From positions 1,798,001 through 1,862,000 of the forward strand of contig OZ244066.1 in the NCBI GenBank assembly GCA_965215545.1: 64,000 nt of DNA. Reading direction: 5' to 3'. The position numbers were made by a program, and so were the translations under genes. This document shows, piece by piece, positions 9,264 to 16,990 of this stretch. Numbering within the stretch: the first letter of the stretch is position 1; the number at the start of each line of letters is the position of its first letter. The DNA comes from MPNP01 sp965215545. Lineage in GTDB: Bacteria > Pseudomonadota > Alphaproteobacteria > Rhodobacterales > Rhodobacteraceae. The notes under the pieces were generated by a model. The model searched no databases. It was not told the DNA's origin and saw only the letters and a program-made list of their open reading frames with translations.

Positions 9264-9652
9264 GGCAGGTCCTTTCTATCCAATCCCCTCGGGAACCATG
9301 AATGGTGGCAATCACCCTTCTCCCGTCCATCGTATAACGAAGTGCCAGTGTCAATAAAACCTTCCAGTCAGCAGAATGTCATCACCACAGGCATCAAGCA
9401 CAGCCTCCGTCCTGCTCGCCCGGGATTGACCCTCTTGCAGGGCCTGCCCGCAATGGACCGCTGGGGAACGGCAGGCTGCAATGACGAGAGAGACACCCCC
9501 GTCCGGTGCGAAGAGGCAGGATCGCCCGACTGTCATGAGCTGCCGCAACAGATCCAAAGGCTGGGCCAGCGCAGGACACATCATCCTGCCGGACCCTGGT
9601 CAATCGGGAAAATGTGGTGTGGGGTCGCGGGTTGTCAACATCAATGCGATGA
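9264..9652. other. Intergenic region upstream of the pyrimidine operon
   Basis: About 390 bases with no convincing gene. It must hold the promoter of the minus-strand pyrimidine operon. An inverted repeat TCGT-N3-ACGA at 9330-9340 is a possible regulator site, and TTGACA on the minus strand at 9347-9352 precedes it, but no -10 box is correctly spaced, so I do not call a promoter. Confidence 0.4.
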
Positions 9653-10063
9653 TCATGCGGTTTGCAGCCCCTCCAGATCGAATAACGGGATCTCCATTGC
9701 GCGAGCCACATCGCTCATCTGCCGATCTTAGCTCGCGAGTGTGACCCCCTGTCTGTGTTCGGCGAGATGGGCGCACGATGCCAGATGCAGGGCGTCGAGA
9801 GTGCGCGGTGCGTCGGGTCGGGGAAATCTGTCCAGTGCTCGTGCCAGCACCGACGGGGACAGCTCCAGCATCGTTATGCACCCGATCAGGCAGTGTGTTG
9901 CCTCACTGTGGGAGTCTGCAAGTCCGAGCGCATGCAACCGGGTCCATATCTCGTACTCCAACAGCCGGCTTGAACAGAGTGTCTCGTTCCAGAGCGAAGC
10001 GGGTGGCTGGCGGTCTTCTGCCAGAAGATGCGCGAGTGCGACGGACGTATCAAGATAGATCAC
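9653..10063 (-). pseudogene. VapC-like PIN-domain toxin, interrupted by a stop codon
   Basis: PIN-domain ribonuclease toxin. Acidic residues of the PIN fold are visible in YLDTSVAL, LEYEIW and TLDALHL. The frame stops at TAA (9728-9730) directly after VTLAS, where relatives have Tyr/Asp at the start of the last motif. Beyond the stop the same frame continues DRQMSDVARAMEIPLFDLEG to a second stop at 9653, exactly the expected C-terminal sequence. The premature stop therefore removes the fourth catalytic aspartate and about 25 residues. The antitoxin gene upstream overlaps it by 4 bases. The shortened product is probably inactive, but this is inference. Confidence 0.85.
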
Positions 10064-10353
10064 CGGTCACGCCGGCTTTCGTCCAGATCCGCCAGGACAT
10101 CTTCCAGCGCGGCAACCGGCCTGGGCTTGGGCGGTGGTCCTGTGTTTTTCAGCCTCGGCGGCGTCAGCACGCCGGAGCGGACCATTTCGGCCAGGACAGC
10201 ATCAGCAAGGATCGGGCTGCGGGTCTCGCGGAGGGGGCCGAGTTCAGCCACCACCTGACCCCGGTCAGTGACCAGAATCGTCTCGCCGGCCGCCGCAAGC
10301 CGGACGTATTCGCTCAGCTTGCTGTTCAGAACCTTGATGCCGACCGATCTCAT
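10060..10353 (-). CDS. Phd/YefM-type antitoxin of the broken VapC
   Basis: Antitoxin of 97 residues from ATG 10353 (MRSVGIKVLNSKLSEYVRLA). The N-terminal pattern, with LNSKLSEYVRLAAAGETILVTDRGQVVAEL, matches the Phd/YefM DNA-binding fold. The C-terminus is proline-rich and would bind the toxin. An upstream in-frame ATG at 10383 is less likely because homology starts at the internal methionine. Its stop overlaps the start of the interrupted VapC gene, the normal TA layout. If the toxin is dead, this gene is either an orphan repressor or a protective antidote. Confidence 0.85.
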   Translation of the reverse strand: MRSVGIKVLNSKLSEYVRLAAAGETILVTDRGQVVAELGPLRETRSPILADAVLAEMVRSGVLTPPRLKNTGPPPKPRPVAALEDVLADLDESRRDR

Positions 10354-10383
10354 GCCGGAATGGTAGCGACCGATAGCGACCAT

Positions 10384-10692
10384 GTCGACCTGATTCGTAA
10401 CTGTTCAGGCTCCTGAGCCGGGAACCCCAGGCCCCGAAGGGCGATCAGTGAGCCGGAGCGGATTCCATCCCGACAATCCGGCCCATCAGCACCTCCGGCC
10501 ACGCCCGCCGTGGCACCAGCTCTGGACGATCATGGCGCTGCCGGGCGGTCGACCCGACGGACAGGCCGGCCTGCGGCCTGTCACCGCGCCTTTGCCTGTC
10601 CTGGGTGCCGAACTGATGGGGACACGACCGACAGTGTCAGGCACACACGCGGCGGGCCAGGCGTGGCGGTCGGGAAGAGCCTGGACAGTTAC
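10384..10692. other. GC-rich spacer without recognisable gene
   Basis: About 310 bases between the antitoxin and the helicase remnant. All frames are open only because of high GC content, and I recognise no protein similarity. Confidence 0.4.
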
Positions 10693-10921
10693 GAAGGGAG
10701 TTCGATATGTCCATGTTATCGGACTCGCCGAAGATGTGATTCCATCCTTCCAGAGTCGTCAGAAAGGCGATACGAGCCCGGAGATGGAAGAGGAAAGACA
10801 AAATTGCTTTGTCGCGATTGCACGCGCAAAGGAAGGCTTGGTTCTGAGCCGGGCCGAGTGTTGCCGCGACCGCCCGAAAGGGCCGTCCCGGTTTCTTGTT
10901 GAAATGGGATTTGTCGTGTGA
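10693..10921 (+). pseudogene. C-terminal remnant of a UvrD/Rep-type DNA helicase
   Basis: The plus-strand frame reads VHVIGLAEDVIPSFQSRQKG, then MEEERQNCFVAIARAKEGL and PSRFLVEMGF before the stop at 10919-10921. This is the C-terminal end of superfamily 1A helicases, including motif V-VI sequence (VAITRAKE in intact proteins). Upstream of about 10693 the frame loses all helicase similarity, and the usual KGLEFD motif is damaged. It is about 75 residues of a protein normally longer than 600, so it is a dead fragment, probably left by deletion when the neighbouring TA genes arrived. Confidence 0.8.
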
Positions 10922-10994
10922 AGTGGGGCGGTGGTCGGCAAGCTCGCCGAACGGTTACGCATGACAGGCCCGGGATGAAAAAATTTCGCGATCA

Positions 10995-11420
10995 TTACGT
11001 CTTCACATAATCGGACAGCGTCAGGACCGATTCGACATGCACGGTCGATGCCAAGGCGTTCGCGAATCGGCGGTCCGCCGTCACTATCCTGGCGCCGATG
11101 CGGTGCGCGAGCGCGAGATACAGGCAGTCATAAACAGGGTGGTCGAGGGCCAGAGCCAAACGAGCCGCGTCCGCGCCCACCGTCTCGTCGTCGTTCCAAC
11201 GGATCGGCATGTCGGACAGCGCGGCCATGGCGGCACCGGCATCCGCACGTTCGATCTGGTCCTGTCGCGCCTTGCGCCAGAGTGCATTGGCAACCTCCGC
11301 AACCATCAGGCGCGGTGCGTGCAGTTCCTGTCCGCTCGCTGCCAGCGCCCGCGCGGCGCCCGAGTCGAACTCGTCAACCAACAACTTGATTGCCACGCTT
11401 GCATCGACCACGAAACGCAT
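10995..11420 (-). CDS. vapC: VapC-type PIN-domain toxin, intact
   Basis: PIN-domain RNase toxin of 141 residues. All conserved acidic positions are visible: VVDASVAIK, a glutamate in MVAEVANALW, an aspartate in HPVYDCLYLALA, and the last one in IVTADRRF. ATG 11420 overlaps the antitoxin stop by one base (TGATG), so translation is coupled. The open frame extends upstream to 11570, but that part is the antitoxin gene read in another frame. Unlike the neighbouring VapC at 9653-10063, nothing essential is missing. Targets of VapC toxins are usually tRNA or rRNA; the target here is unknown. Confidence 0.92.
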   Translation of the reverse strand: MRFVVDASVAIKLLVDEFDSGAARALAASGQELHAPRLMVAEVANALWRKARQDQIERADAGAAMAALSDMPIRWNDDETVGADAARLALALDHPVYDCLYLALAHRIGARIVTADRRFANALASTVHVESVLTLSDYVKT

Positions 11421-11680
11421 CAGTATTCGTCGCGGTGGCCGCGGTCGCGGTCCTCGCGGATCAGCACTTCCGCTGGGGTCTGCTTGCGGCCCCCGGTTTT
11501 CTCCCGCAGCCGGTCCGATACTGCGAGGAACCTGGCCCGCTTCGCCGCCATGTCGTCGTCCGCAGCGCATTCGAGGATGTGGCGCACCTCGCCCTCCAGA
11601 GAGCGGTTGTTCGACGAGGCGCGCGCCTTGAGGCGGTCCACCACATCGCCGTCGAGCTGTCTCACATGAATTGCTGCCAT
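11420..11680 (-). CDS. vapB: FitA/VapB-type ribbon-helix-helix antitoxin
   Basis: Antitoxin of 86 residues with an N-terminal ribbon-helix-helix pattern (MAAIHVRQLDGDVVDRLKAR, then SLEGEVRHIL) typical of FitA/VapB partners of PIN toxins. The charged C-terminus (DRDRGHRDEY) would wrap the toxin. AGGAGA lies upstream of ATG 11680. A sequence around 11697-11712 containing the palindrome GCTAGC is a candidate autoregulatory site, but the symmetry is short. It is directly coupled to the vapC downstream. Confidence 0.9.
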   Translation of the reverse strand: MAAIHVRQLDGDVVDRLKARASSNNRSLEGEVRHILECAADDDMAAKRARFLAVSDRLREKTGGRKQTPAEVLIREDRDRGHRDEY

Positions 11681-12252
11681 CGGCTTGTCTCCTGAATTGC
11701 TAGCATATTGGTATCGTCCTTTTGCGGTTCATGCAAGTGCCTTCGGGCACGAGATTCAACGACACTCGCGGCCAGGCGCGGACAGCACTATGTTCGTCAC
11801 TTGTTCTGACAGTCGCCAGCGCCCATCTTGCCGGTATGGACAGGCACGAACCCGCCGAATCCGCATCCATCGCCTCGCCGTCGCAGGGAGTGAGGTAATT
11901 TGTGCCTGCCAGAAAACCCCGCTTGTGCCACCGCCACCCCCGCGCTCAGCCACTCCGATCACCCCGCCGCGGCCCCGACTCTGGTCTCAAGAGGCCCTGA
12001 TCGGCCGTTTGGGGCCCCCGAGGGGTCCCCAGACAGCCACCGGACCGAGCGGCAGATCCACCTCGCCCTGGTGTGCCTGCCCCCGGCGACGCCGGCGGCC
12101 GGGGGGCGATCCCTGAGGGGCCACCCGGGCCGGACCAGCGGGCCGGGATGGCAGTGCGGCCCGCTGGGTGTCAGAGGACTGGGGGGTTGTTACGGATGGT
12201 GGCACTGGCACCCGGCAATCCGCGACGAGTCGGCCCGGGCGGGCGAGACCGA
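11681..12252. other. Intergenic GC-rich stretch between TA modules
   Basis: About 570 bases. The first 60 should carry the vapBC promoter (minus strand). The part around 11970-12180 is extremely GC-rich with long C and G runs, and open frames there show no recognisable protein. I see no RNA gene. Confidence 0.4.
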
Positions 12253-12519
12253 TCACCCGGGCAGTAGGCGGTTTCCGTCGACAACGACCATTCGAAAACG
12301 ACCGACCGGGCCGTCGCGTTGGACGAAATGTGCAAACTCTTCCTCGGTGAGCCCGACAGCGGGCAACCGGGAGTCCAGTGCCCCGCAACCTTCCGGCAGC
12401 ACAGTCTCCCTCAGGATGGCCCACACTTCAGCCGCGGTGCTGTGGCCACGCAAGGATGCCCGTGCGCCCAGGGCGCGGTGGACTTTGTCAGGCACGTTGC
12501 GAGCGGTCAGCATTGGCAT
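12253..12519 (-). pseudogene. VapB/FitA-like antitoxin running into a decayed VapC start
   Basis: 88-residue frame. The N-terminal part MPMLTARNVPDKVHRALGAR and the following AAEVWAILRETVLPEG match FitA/VapB antitoxins, and GLTEEEFAHF is the usual C-terminal element. After this the frame continues MVVVDGNRLLPG and stops. MVVVD-x-N-x-L is what the first codons of the partner PIN toxin normally look like (MIVLDTNVLSE), but no further PIN sequence follows. I infer that the antitoxin stop was lost and almost all of VapC was deleted, leaving an orphan antitoxin with a short foreign tail. It may still be expressed. Confidence 0.65.
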
Positions 12520-12819
12520 GGTCGATCATTCCCCAACAGTCATGCATGCATTATCCAGTTTGACTGCATCAGTGCGAGACCTGTGTTTCTTGAAGTCCCG
12601 GTGTTGGTGATCGGATCGGACAACAATTGCCTCACCAGCGGTGCCCGAAGCGATCACCCTTGCACCACCGCCTTCAGGGCCAGGATCGGGGAAGCGGTCC
12701 TGGGCTCAGGATGGATGCCGGTGCCGATCGGGAGACCCGCGAAGGGTCGGGTCGTTTCGAATTCCCGGGTCAGGGCCGCCAGCAGGACACAGTGCCCCCG
12801 GACCCGTTCGATGCCCATC
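12520..12819. other. Intergenic region, nothing recognised
   Basis: About 300 bases between the orphan antitoxin start and the acyl-CoA dehydrogenase stop. ATGCATGCAT-like symmetry at about 12541-12550 lies upstream of the antitoxin and could be an operator. Otherwise nothing is seen. Confidence 0.35.
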
Positions 12820-14028
12820 TCAGGAAAACGCCTGCAGACCGGTCTGGGCTCGACCCAGGATCAGGGCATGAATGTCATGCGTGCCCTCATAAGTGTTGAC
12901 GGTCTCGAGATTCTGGGCATGGCGCATGACATGGTACTCGGCCTGGATGCCATTGCCACCGAACATGTCGCGGGCCATGCGGGCAATCTCGAGGGCCTTG
13001 CCACAGTTGTTGCGCTTGATGAGCGAGATCATCTCGGGCGCGAACCGCCCGGTATCCATCAGCCGACCCACGGCCAAAGCGGCATTCATGCCCAGGGTGA
13101 TCTCAGTCTGCATGTCGGCAAGTTTCTTCTGGAAGAGCTGTGTCTGGGCCAGGGGCCGTCCGAACTGCTGCCGGTCGAGTCCGTACTGCCGGGCCCGGGT
13201 CCAGCAGTCCTGCGCGGCCCCCATCGTCCCCCAGGCGATTCCATACCGGGCCCGGTTCAGGCAGGCAAATGGACCGGAATACCCGGTTGCGCCAGGCAGG
13301 AGGGCATCGTCTCCGACCCTCACATTCTCGAGGTGAATGGCCCCGGTGATCGATGTGCGCAGCGAGAGTTTTCTTTCGATCTTCGGCGTCGAGAGACCCG
13401 GGACTCCCCGATCGATGACAAAGCCCATGAGGGCGCCATCATGATGTGTGGACTTGGCCCAGACGACGAGCACATCAGCGATCGGTGCACTCGAGATCCA
13501 TGTCTTGCTGCCATTGAGACAATACCCATCGGCTGTCTTCTCGGCCCGGGTCCGCAGGGATCCCGGATCTGATCCGGCTTCGGACTCCGTCAGTCCAAAA
13601 CATCCCACCCAGGTCCCATCGGCCAATCGGGGCAGGTATTTGCTGCGCTGGTCATCCGTGCCGTAGGTCAGGATCGGATACATGACCAGCGAGGACTGGA
13701 CACTCATCATCGACCGGTAGCCGGAATCCACTCGCTCGATTTCGCGGCAGGCCAGCCCATAGGCCACATAGCCCGCGCCTGATCCCCCGTAGGCCCCGGG
13801 CACCGTGATGCCAAAGAGGCCAGCGTCCCCCATGGTGCCATACAGATCCCGGGGCGTTGACTCCTCCAGATAGTCATCGGTGACGCGCGGCAAAAGGACG
13901 TCACTGGCAAAGGCCGCTGCTGCATCGCGAATCAGGGTTTCGTCATCGTCAAGTCCCATCTCGAGATGCAATGGATCCAGCCAGTCGAACACCGCATCCC
14001 GCTCCGATCCTGCCTGTTTTGTACCCAT
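12820..14028 (-). CDS. gcdH: Glutaryl-CoA dehydrogenase
   Basis: FAD acyl-CoA dehydrogenase that oxidises and decarboxylates glutaryl-CoA to crotonyl-CoA in lysine, tryptophan and aromatic degradation. 402 residues from ATG 14028, which has GGAGGA about 10 bases upstream; the much longer open frame to 14568 is rejected. Characteristic sequences are FGLTESEAGSDPGS and, near the C-terminus, the catalytic glutamate in NTYEGTHDIHALILGR, which is highly typical of GcdH. It stands alone: no CaiB-type CoA transferase or LysR regulator is adjacent, as is common elsewhere. Electron transfer would be through ETF. Confidence 0.94.
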   Translation of the reverse strand: MGTKQAGSERDAVFDWLDPLHLEMGLDDDETLIRDAAAAFASDVLLPRVTDDYLEESTPRDLYGTMGDAGLFGITVPGAYGGSGAGYVAYGLACREIERVDSGYRSMMSVQSSLVMYPILTYGTDDQRSKYLPRLADGTWVGCFGLTESEAGSDPGSLRTRAEKTADGYCLNGSKTWISSAPIADVLVVWAKSTHHDGALMGFVIDRGVPGLSTPKIERKLSLRTSITGAIHLENVRVGDDALLPGATGYSGPFACLNRARYGIAWGTMGAAQDCWTRARQYGLDRQQFGRPLAQTQLFQKKLADMQTEITLGMNAALAVGRLMDTGRFAPEMISLIKRNNCGKALEIARMARDMFGGNGIQAEYHVMRHAQNLETVNTYEGTHDIHALILGRAQTGLQAFS

Positions 14029-14572
14029 TGACTTGTTCCTCCGGTCCCTTGCATGATCCCGAACAGGATCTCTCCTTGGACCTGCCGGACGTCCGTTCCG
14101 GATCCAGCCGGCAGGGTGGGGTCCTGACGTTCCCCATGGGCACGCGTCTTGCCAGCACTTCGGATCCCTTGCAACAACATTGTCGGTCTCCAGGATCGGT
14201 GACCGGATCACCCGAATCCGGCATCCGGGCCGCCTGTCCGAGACGGCCGCATTGGCCCGGGATGCGGCTTTGGGGTCGGGACGGTCGTGCAGGGTCTTCG
14301 GTCCTGACAGCCTGCCCCGGCACCGGAGCACGGCCGCTGTTGGGCGGGGTGTCGGCAGCATTGCATGCGATGGTGAAGGGGCAAGAGATCCTGTTTTGCA
14401 GGACATGCACCCGTTGGGGCGTTGCCGAGATCGTGACACGGCGCCGGGACGGAGCAGCGTCAATGATTGACAGGACGCTCTCCTGATTGATGGCGGAATC
14501 GGGAGGGATTGTGGACGTGATGGATGAAAACCGTCTTGCCTGTTTTTGGCCGGTTGAATTAATGACACCGGC
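14029..14572. other. Long spacer between gcdH and the tRNA gene
   Basis: About 540 bases with no supported gene. It holds the gcdH promoter on the minus strand. On the plus strand, TTGCCT (14536-14541) and TTAATG (14559-14564), 17 bases apart, could drive the tRNA gene. Confidence 0.35.
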
Positions 14573-14662
14573 GGAGACGTGGCCGAGTGGTCGAAGGCGC
14601 TCCCCTGCTAAGGGAGTAGGCGGGAAACCGTCTCGAGGGTTCGAATCCCTCCGTCTCCGCCA
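14573..14662 (+). tRNA. tRNA-Ser (anticodon GCU)
   Basis: 90-base tRNA with the 7-bp acceptor stem GGAGACG/CGTCTCC, discriminator G and encoded CCA at 14660-14662. The anticodon arm CTCCC-CTGCTAA-GGGAG carries GCT, reading AGC/AGU serine codons. The long variable arm (about GTAGGCGGGAAACCGTC) is diagnostic for tRNA-Ser, and the T loop has TTCGAAT. It lies alone between long spacers and would be a typical integration site, but no integrase or attachment repeat is seen next to it. Confidence 0.97.
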
Positions 14663-15321
14663 TGCGAGCCAGCGGAAAGGCCGGGCGAGGAACACCGGAG
14701 GACGCCGGTCAGCTGGACAGACTGATCGTCGCCGCGGTCCAGAGAGACAGGACCCCATCCCCAAGCAGGCAATCTCGATGCCGATGTCCTGTGTCCTGGT
14801 GTCCGCAAGGCCGGAGGAGGGGCTGCCAGATGCGGATCAATGCGGTCCTGCCCAGCGGCATGGAGATGTACCGGTCCTGACGGAGGATTGCCGGTGACTT
14901 GCCTCGCCACCCCGGGATCACGCAACCTCATGACCATTGAAGGCGTACCGGGCAACCCTGTGAGGCGTGGGTTCGGTGGACGGCAGCCTTGATGACCCGA
15001 CCCGGCGGCGGATTGCTTCCGTTCCGGGAACGTGGCACCACACAGGATCAGCAGATCCTCTGTTGCTCCGGGCGGGATCTCTTCATCCCGTCGGCCACCG
15101 CATGGCGGGAAAAGATCATGGCGGGTGGTCGCCGGCTGGAGTGCGGAGCAGCAAGGGTGCAGGGAACCAATACGCGCCGGCCCCGTTGATCGCTCCCTGC
15201 AAGACGATCCCGCCCGCGAGGAGGCATCGAGAGATTGTGGTCATCAAGTGGACATTTGCGCGCTGCATCTGTAGCGGGTGACCCTTGAGACTCTTGGCGC
15301 AGGAATGGATGGGATGGTCCG
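14663..15321. other. Long spacer downstream of tRNA-Ser
   Basis: About 660 bases without a supported gene. There is no copy of the tRNA 3' end and no integrase fragment that I can see. The last 60 bases should hold the promoter of the lsrE-like gene. Confidence 0.4.
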
Positions 15322-16062
15322 GTGTCCATAAGGAAACGCTTTGCTGGCATCAGTCTGGGCGTGTTTGCCGGTGACCTGTCGGCATTGGCGGCGGAGGTCG
15401 CCGAGTCACGCAGCTGGGGCTGCGATATCCTCCATTTCGATGTGATGGATGGTGTGTTCGTGCCCCAGTTGACCGGTGGTCCCGGGTTCATGAAGGGATT
15501 GCCGCCGGAACCCCTCCGGGATGTGCATCTGATGGTGGCAAACCCGCAGAGACACATCGCGGGGTGTGTTGAAGCGGGTGCGGACATTGTGACTGTCCAT
15601 GCCGAGGCCACTGATCCCGGGGCGGCCCTTGATGCCATCAGGCAGGCCGGCAGCGAGGCTGGCCGGGAGATCCTGGCGGGCGTGTCCCTGATGCCGGGGA
15701 CACCCATTGATGGCTGTGCGGCGGTCTTTGCCAGGGACCCCGATTATGTCCTGGTCCTGGCCCTCGACCCGCGCGACGGGAGCTCGCCGGACATCGTTGC
15801 GGCCTGTGGGAGGCTGGCGGCGCTCCGGGAGAGACTGCCTGCGGCAATCGTCGGGTTTGATGGAGGTGTCACCCATGCGACTCTGCCGGCAATCCTGGCG
15901 GCTGCCCCGGATGTTGTCGTCAGTGGTAGCGCCGTGATGCAAGCCGGCAATCGGGAACGGGCATTTCAGGACATGAACGCCGCGTTCCGCATGATGCGGG
16001 ACGGGTTGGCGGCAAAGGACAATCGGAAGGAAAGGGAGATCTGCGATGGCAGACATCGATGA
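15322..16062 (+). CDS. Ribulose-phosphate 3-epimerase family protein (LsrE-like)
   Basis: TIM-barrel sugar-phosphate epimerase of 246 residues from a GTG start. Family motifs are present: CDILHFDVMDGVFVPQLTGGP, DVHLMVANP and IVGFDGGVTH, including both catalytic aspartates. The usual loop VNPGFGGQ is replaced by VLALDPRDGS, so the substrate may differ from ribulose-5-phosphate. Its stop overlaps the start of lsrF by 17 bases. In the Salmonella lsr operon lsrE, an epimerase homologue, accompanies lsrF, so this is probably a pathway-specific epimerase rather than the housekeeping Rpe. Confidence 0.85.
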   Translation: MSIRKRFAGISLGVFAGDLSALAAEVAESRSWGCDILHFDVMDGVFVPQLTGGPGFMKGLPPEPLRDVHLMVANPQRHIAGCVEAGADIVTVHAEATDPGAALDAIRQAGSEAGREILAGVSLMPGTPIDGCAAVFARDPDYVLVLALDPRDGSSPDIVAACGRLAALRERLPAAIVGFDGGVTHATLPAILAAAPDVVVSGSAVMQAGNRERAFQDMNAAFRMMRDGLAAKDNRKEREICDGRHR

Positions 16063-16930
16063 CGTCAAGGATGGCAAGGATTTTGGTCTGGATGTCCCCC
16101 AGGACAGGCATGGATTCATCATCAAGGGGAACGCCCATTACGATTGGGGTCTGAAAAACCGGATGAGTCGCATCTTTCGGCCCGAGACCGGTCGTACGGT
16201 CATGCTGGCCTTCGATCACGGGTATTTCCAGGGCCCGACACGCGGCCTTGAACGGATTGATCTCAACATCCTCCCCCTTGCTGCCCATGCCGATGTCCTG
16301 ATGTGCACCCGTGGCGCACTCCGGTCCATGATCCCGCCCACGGTGACCAAACCGGTTGTCCTGCGGGCCTCGGGGGGCAATTCAATCCTGAAAGATCTCG
16401 AGAACGAGACCGTGGCCGTGGCCATGGATGATGCGCTCCGGTTGGGGGCGTGTGCCATGGCAGCGCAGGTGTATATCGGGTCCGACTACGAGCATCAGTC
16501 CATCAGGAACGTGATCGATCTGATCGATGCGGGTCAACGCTACGGCATCCCGACGCTCGCCGTGACGGGCGTGGGCAAGGACATGGTCCGTGATGCCCGT
16601 TACTTTGGCCTTGCGACACGGATCGCGGCAGAGATCGGGGCGCATTATGTCAAGAGCTACTTTGTGGAGGAGGGCTTTGCGAAAGTCTGCGCGGCCTGTC
16701 CTGTTCCGATCGTGATTGCCGGCGGCAAGAAACTCCCCGAACTGGAGGCGCTTGACATGGCCTACAAGGCCATTGATCAGGGTGCGGCCGGTGTGGACAT
16801 GGGACGGAACATTTTCCAGGCGGCGGATCCCGTGGCCATGATCCAGGCTGTTGGCAAGGTTGTCCATGAAGATACAAAGCCCTCAATTGCCCATGAGTTC
16901 TACCAGGACCTGCAGGCCGATTCGTCGTAG
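16046..16930 (+). CDS. lsrF: LsrF-like 3-hydroxy-2,4-pentadione-5-phosphate thiolase / DhnA-type aldolase
   Basis: 294 residues, strongly LsrF-like throughout: MADIDDVKDGKDFGLDVPQ, MLAFDHGYFQGPTRGLERID, AQVYIGSDYEHQSI, VTGVGKDMVRDARYFGLATR and IVIAGGKKLPELEALDM. The active-site lysine is expected in HYVKSYFVEEGF. In E. coli LsrF transfers an acetyl group from the phosphorylated AI-2 derivative to CoA, yielding dihydroxyacetone phosphate. Here there is no lsrG and no LsrACDB transporter; instead FGGY kinases, a SorC regulator and a CUT1 transporter lie nearby. The substrate may therefore be AI-2-P or another branched or short sugar phosphate. Confidence 0.9.
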   Translation: MADIDDVKDGKDFGLDVPQDRHGFIIKGNAHYDWGLKNRMSRIFRPETGRTVMLAFDHGYFQGPTRGLERIDLNILPLAAHADVLMCTRGALRSMIPPTVTKPVVLRASGGNSILKDLENETVAVAMDDALRLGACAMAAQVYIGSDYEHQSIRNVIDLIDAGQRYGIPTLAVTGVGKDMVRDARYFGLATRIAAEIGAHYVKSYFVEEGFAKVCAACPVPIVIAGGKKLPELEALDMAYKAIDQGAAGVDMGRNIFQAADPVAMIQAVGKVVHEDTKPSIAHEFYQDLQADSS

Positions 16931-16990
16931 ATGTCTGATGGGCACGGAGCACAATCGGGAGCGCTGATTCGCTGGTGAAGGGGTTCCAGG

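Noticed and set aside
9330..9352. Promoter of the pyrimidine operon (TTGACA with TATACG)
   Set aside because: The two boxes are only 12 bases apart, too close for sigma70, so only the inverted repeat is mentioned.
14029..14568. N-terminal extension of glutaryl-CoA dehydrogenase
   Set aside because: The extension has no acyl-CoA dehydrogenase similarity, while the internal ATG at 14028 has a good ribosome site and gives the normal length.
14573..15321. Integration site at tRNA-Ser
   Set aside because: No duplicated tRNA end, integrase or phage gene is visible nearby.
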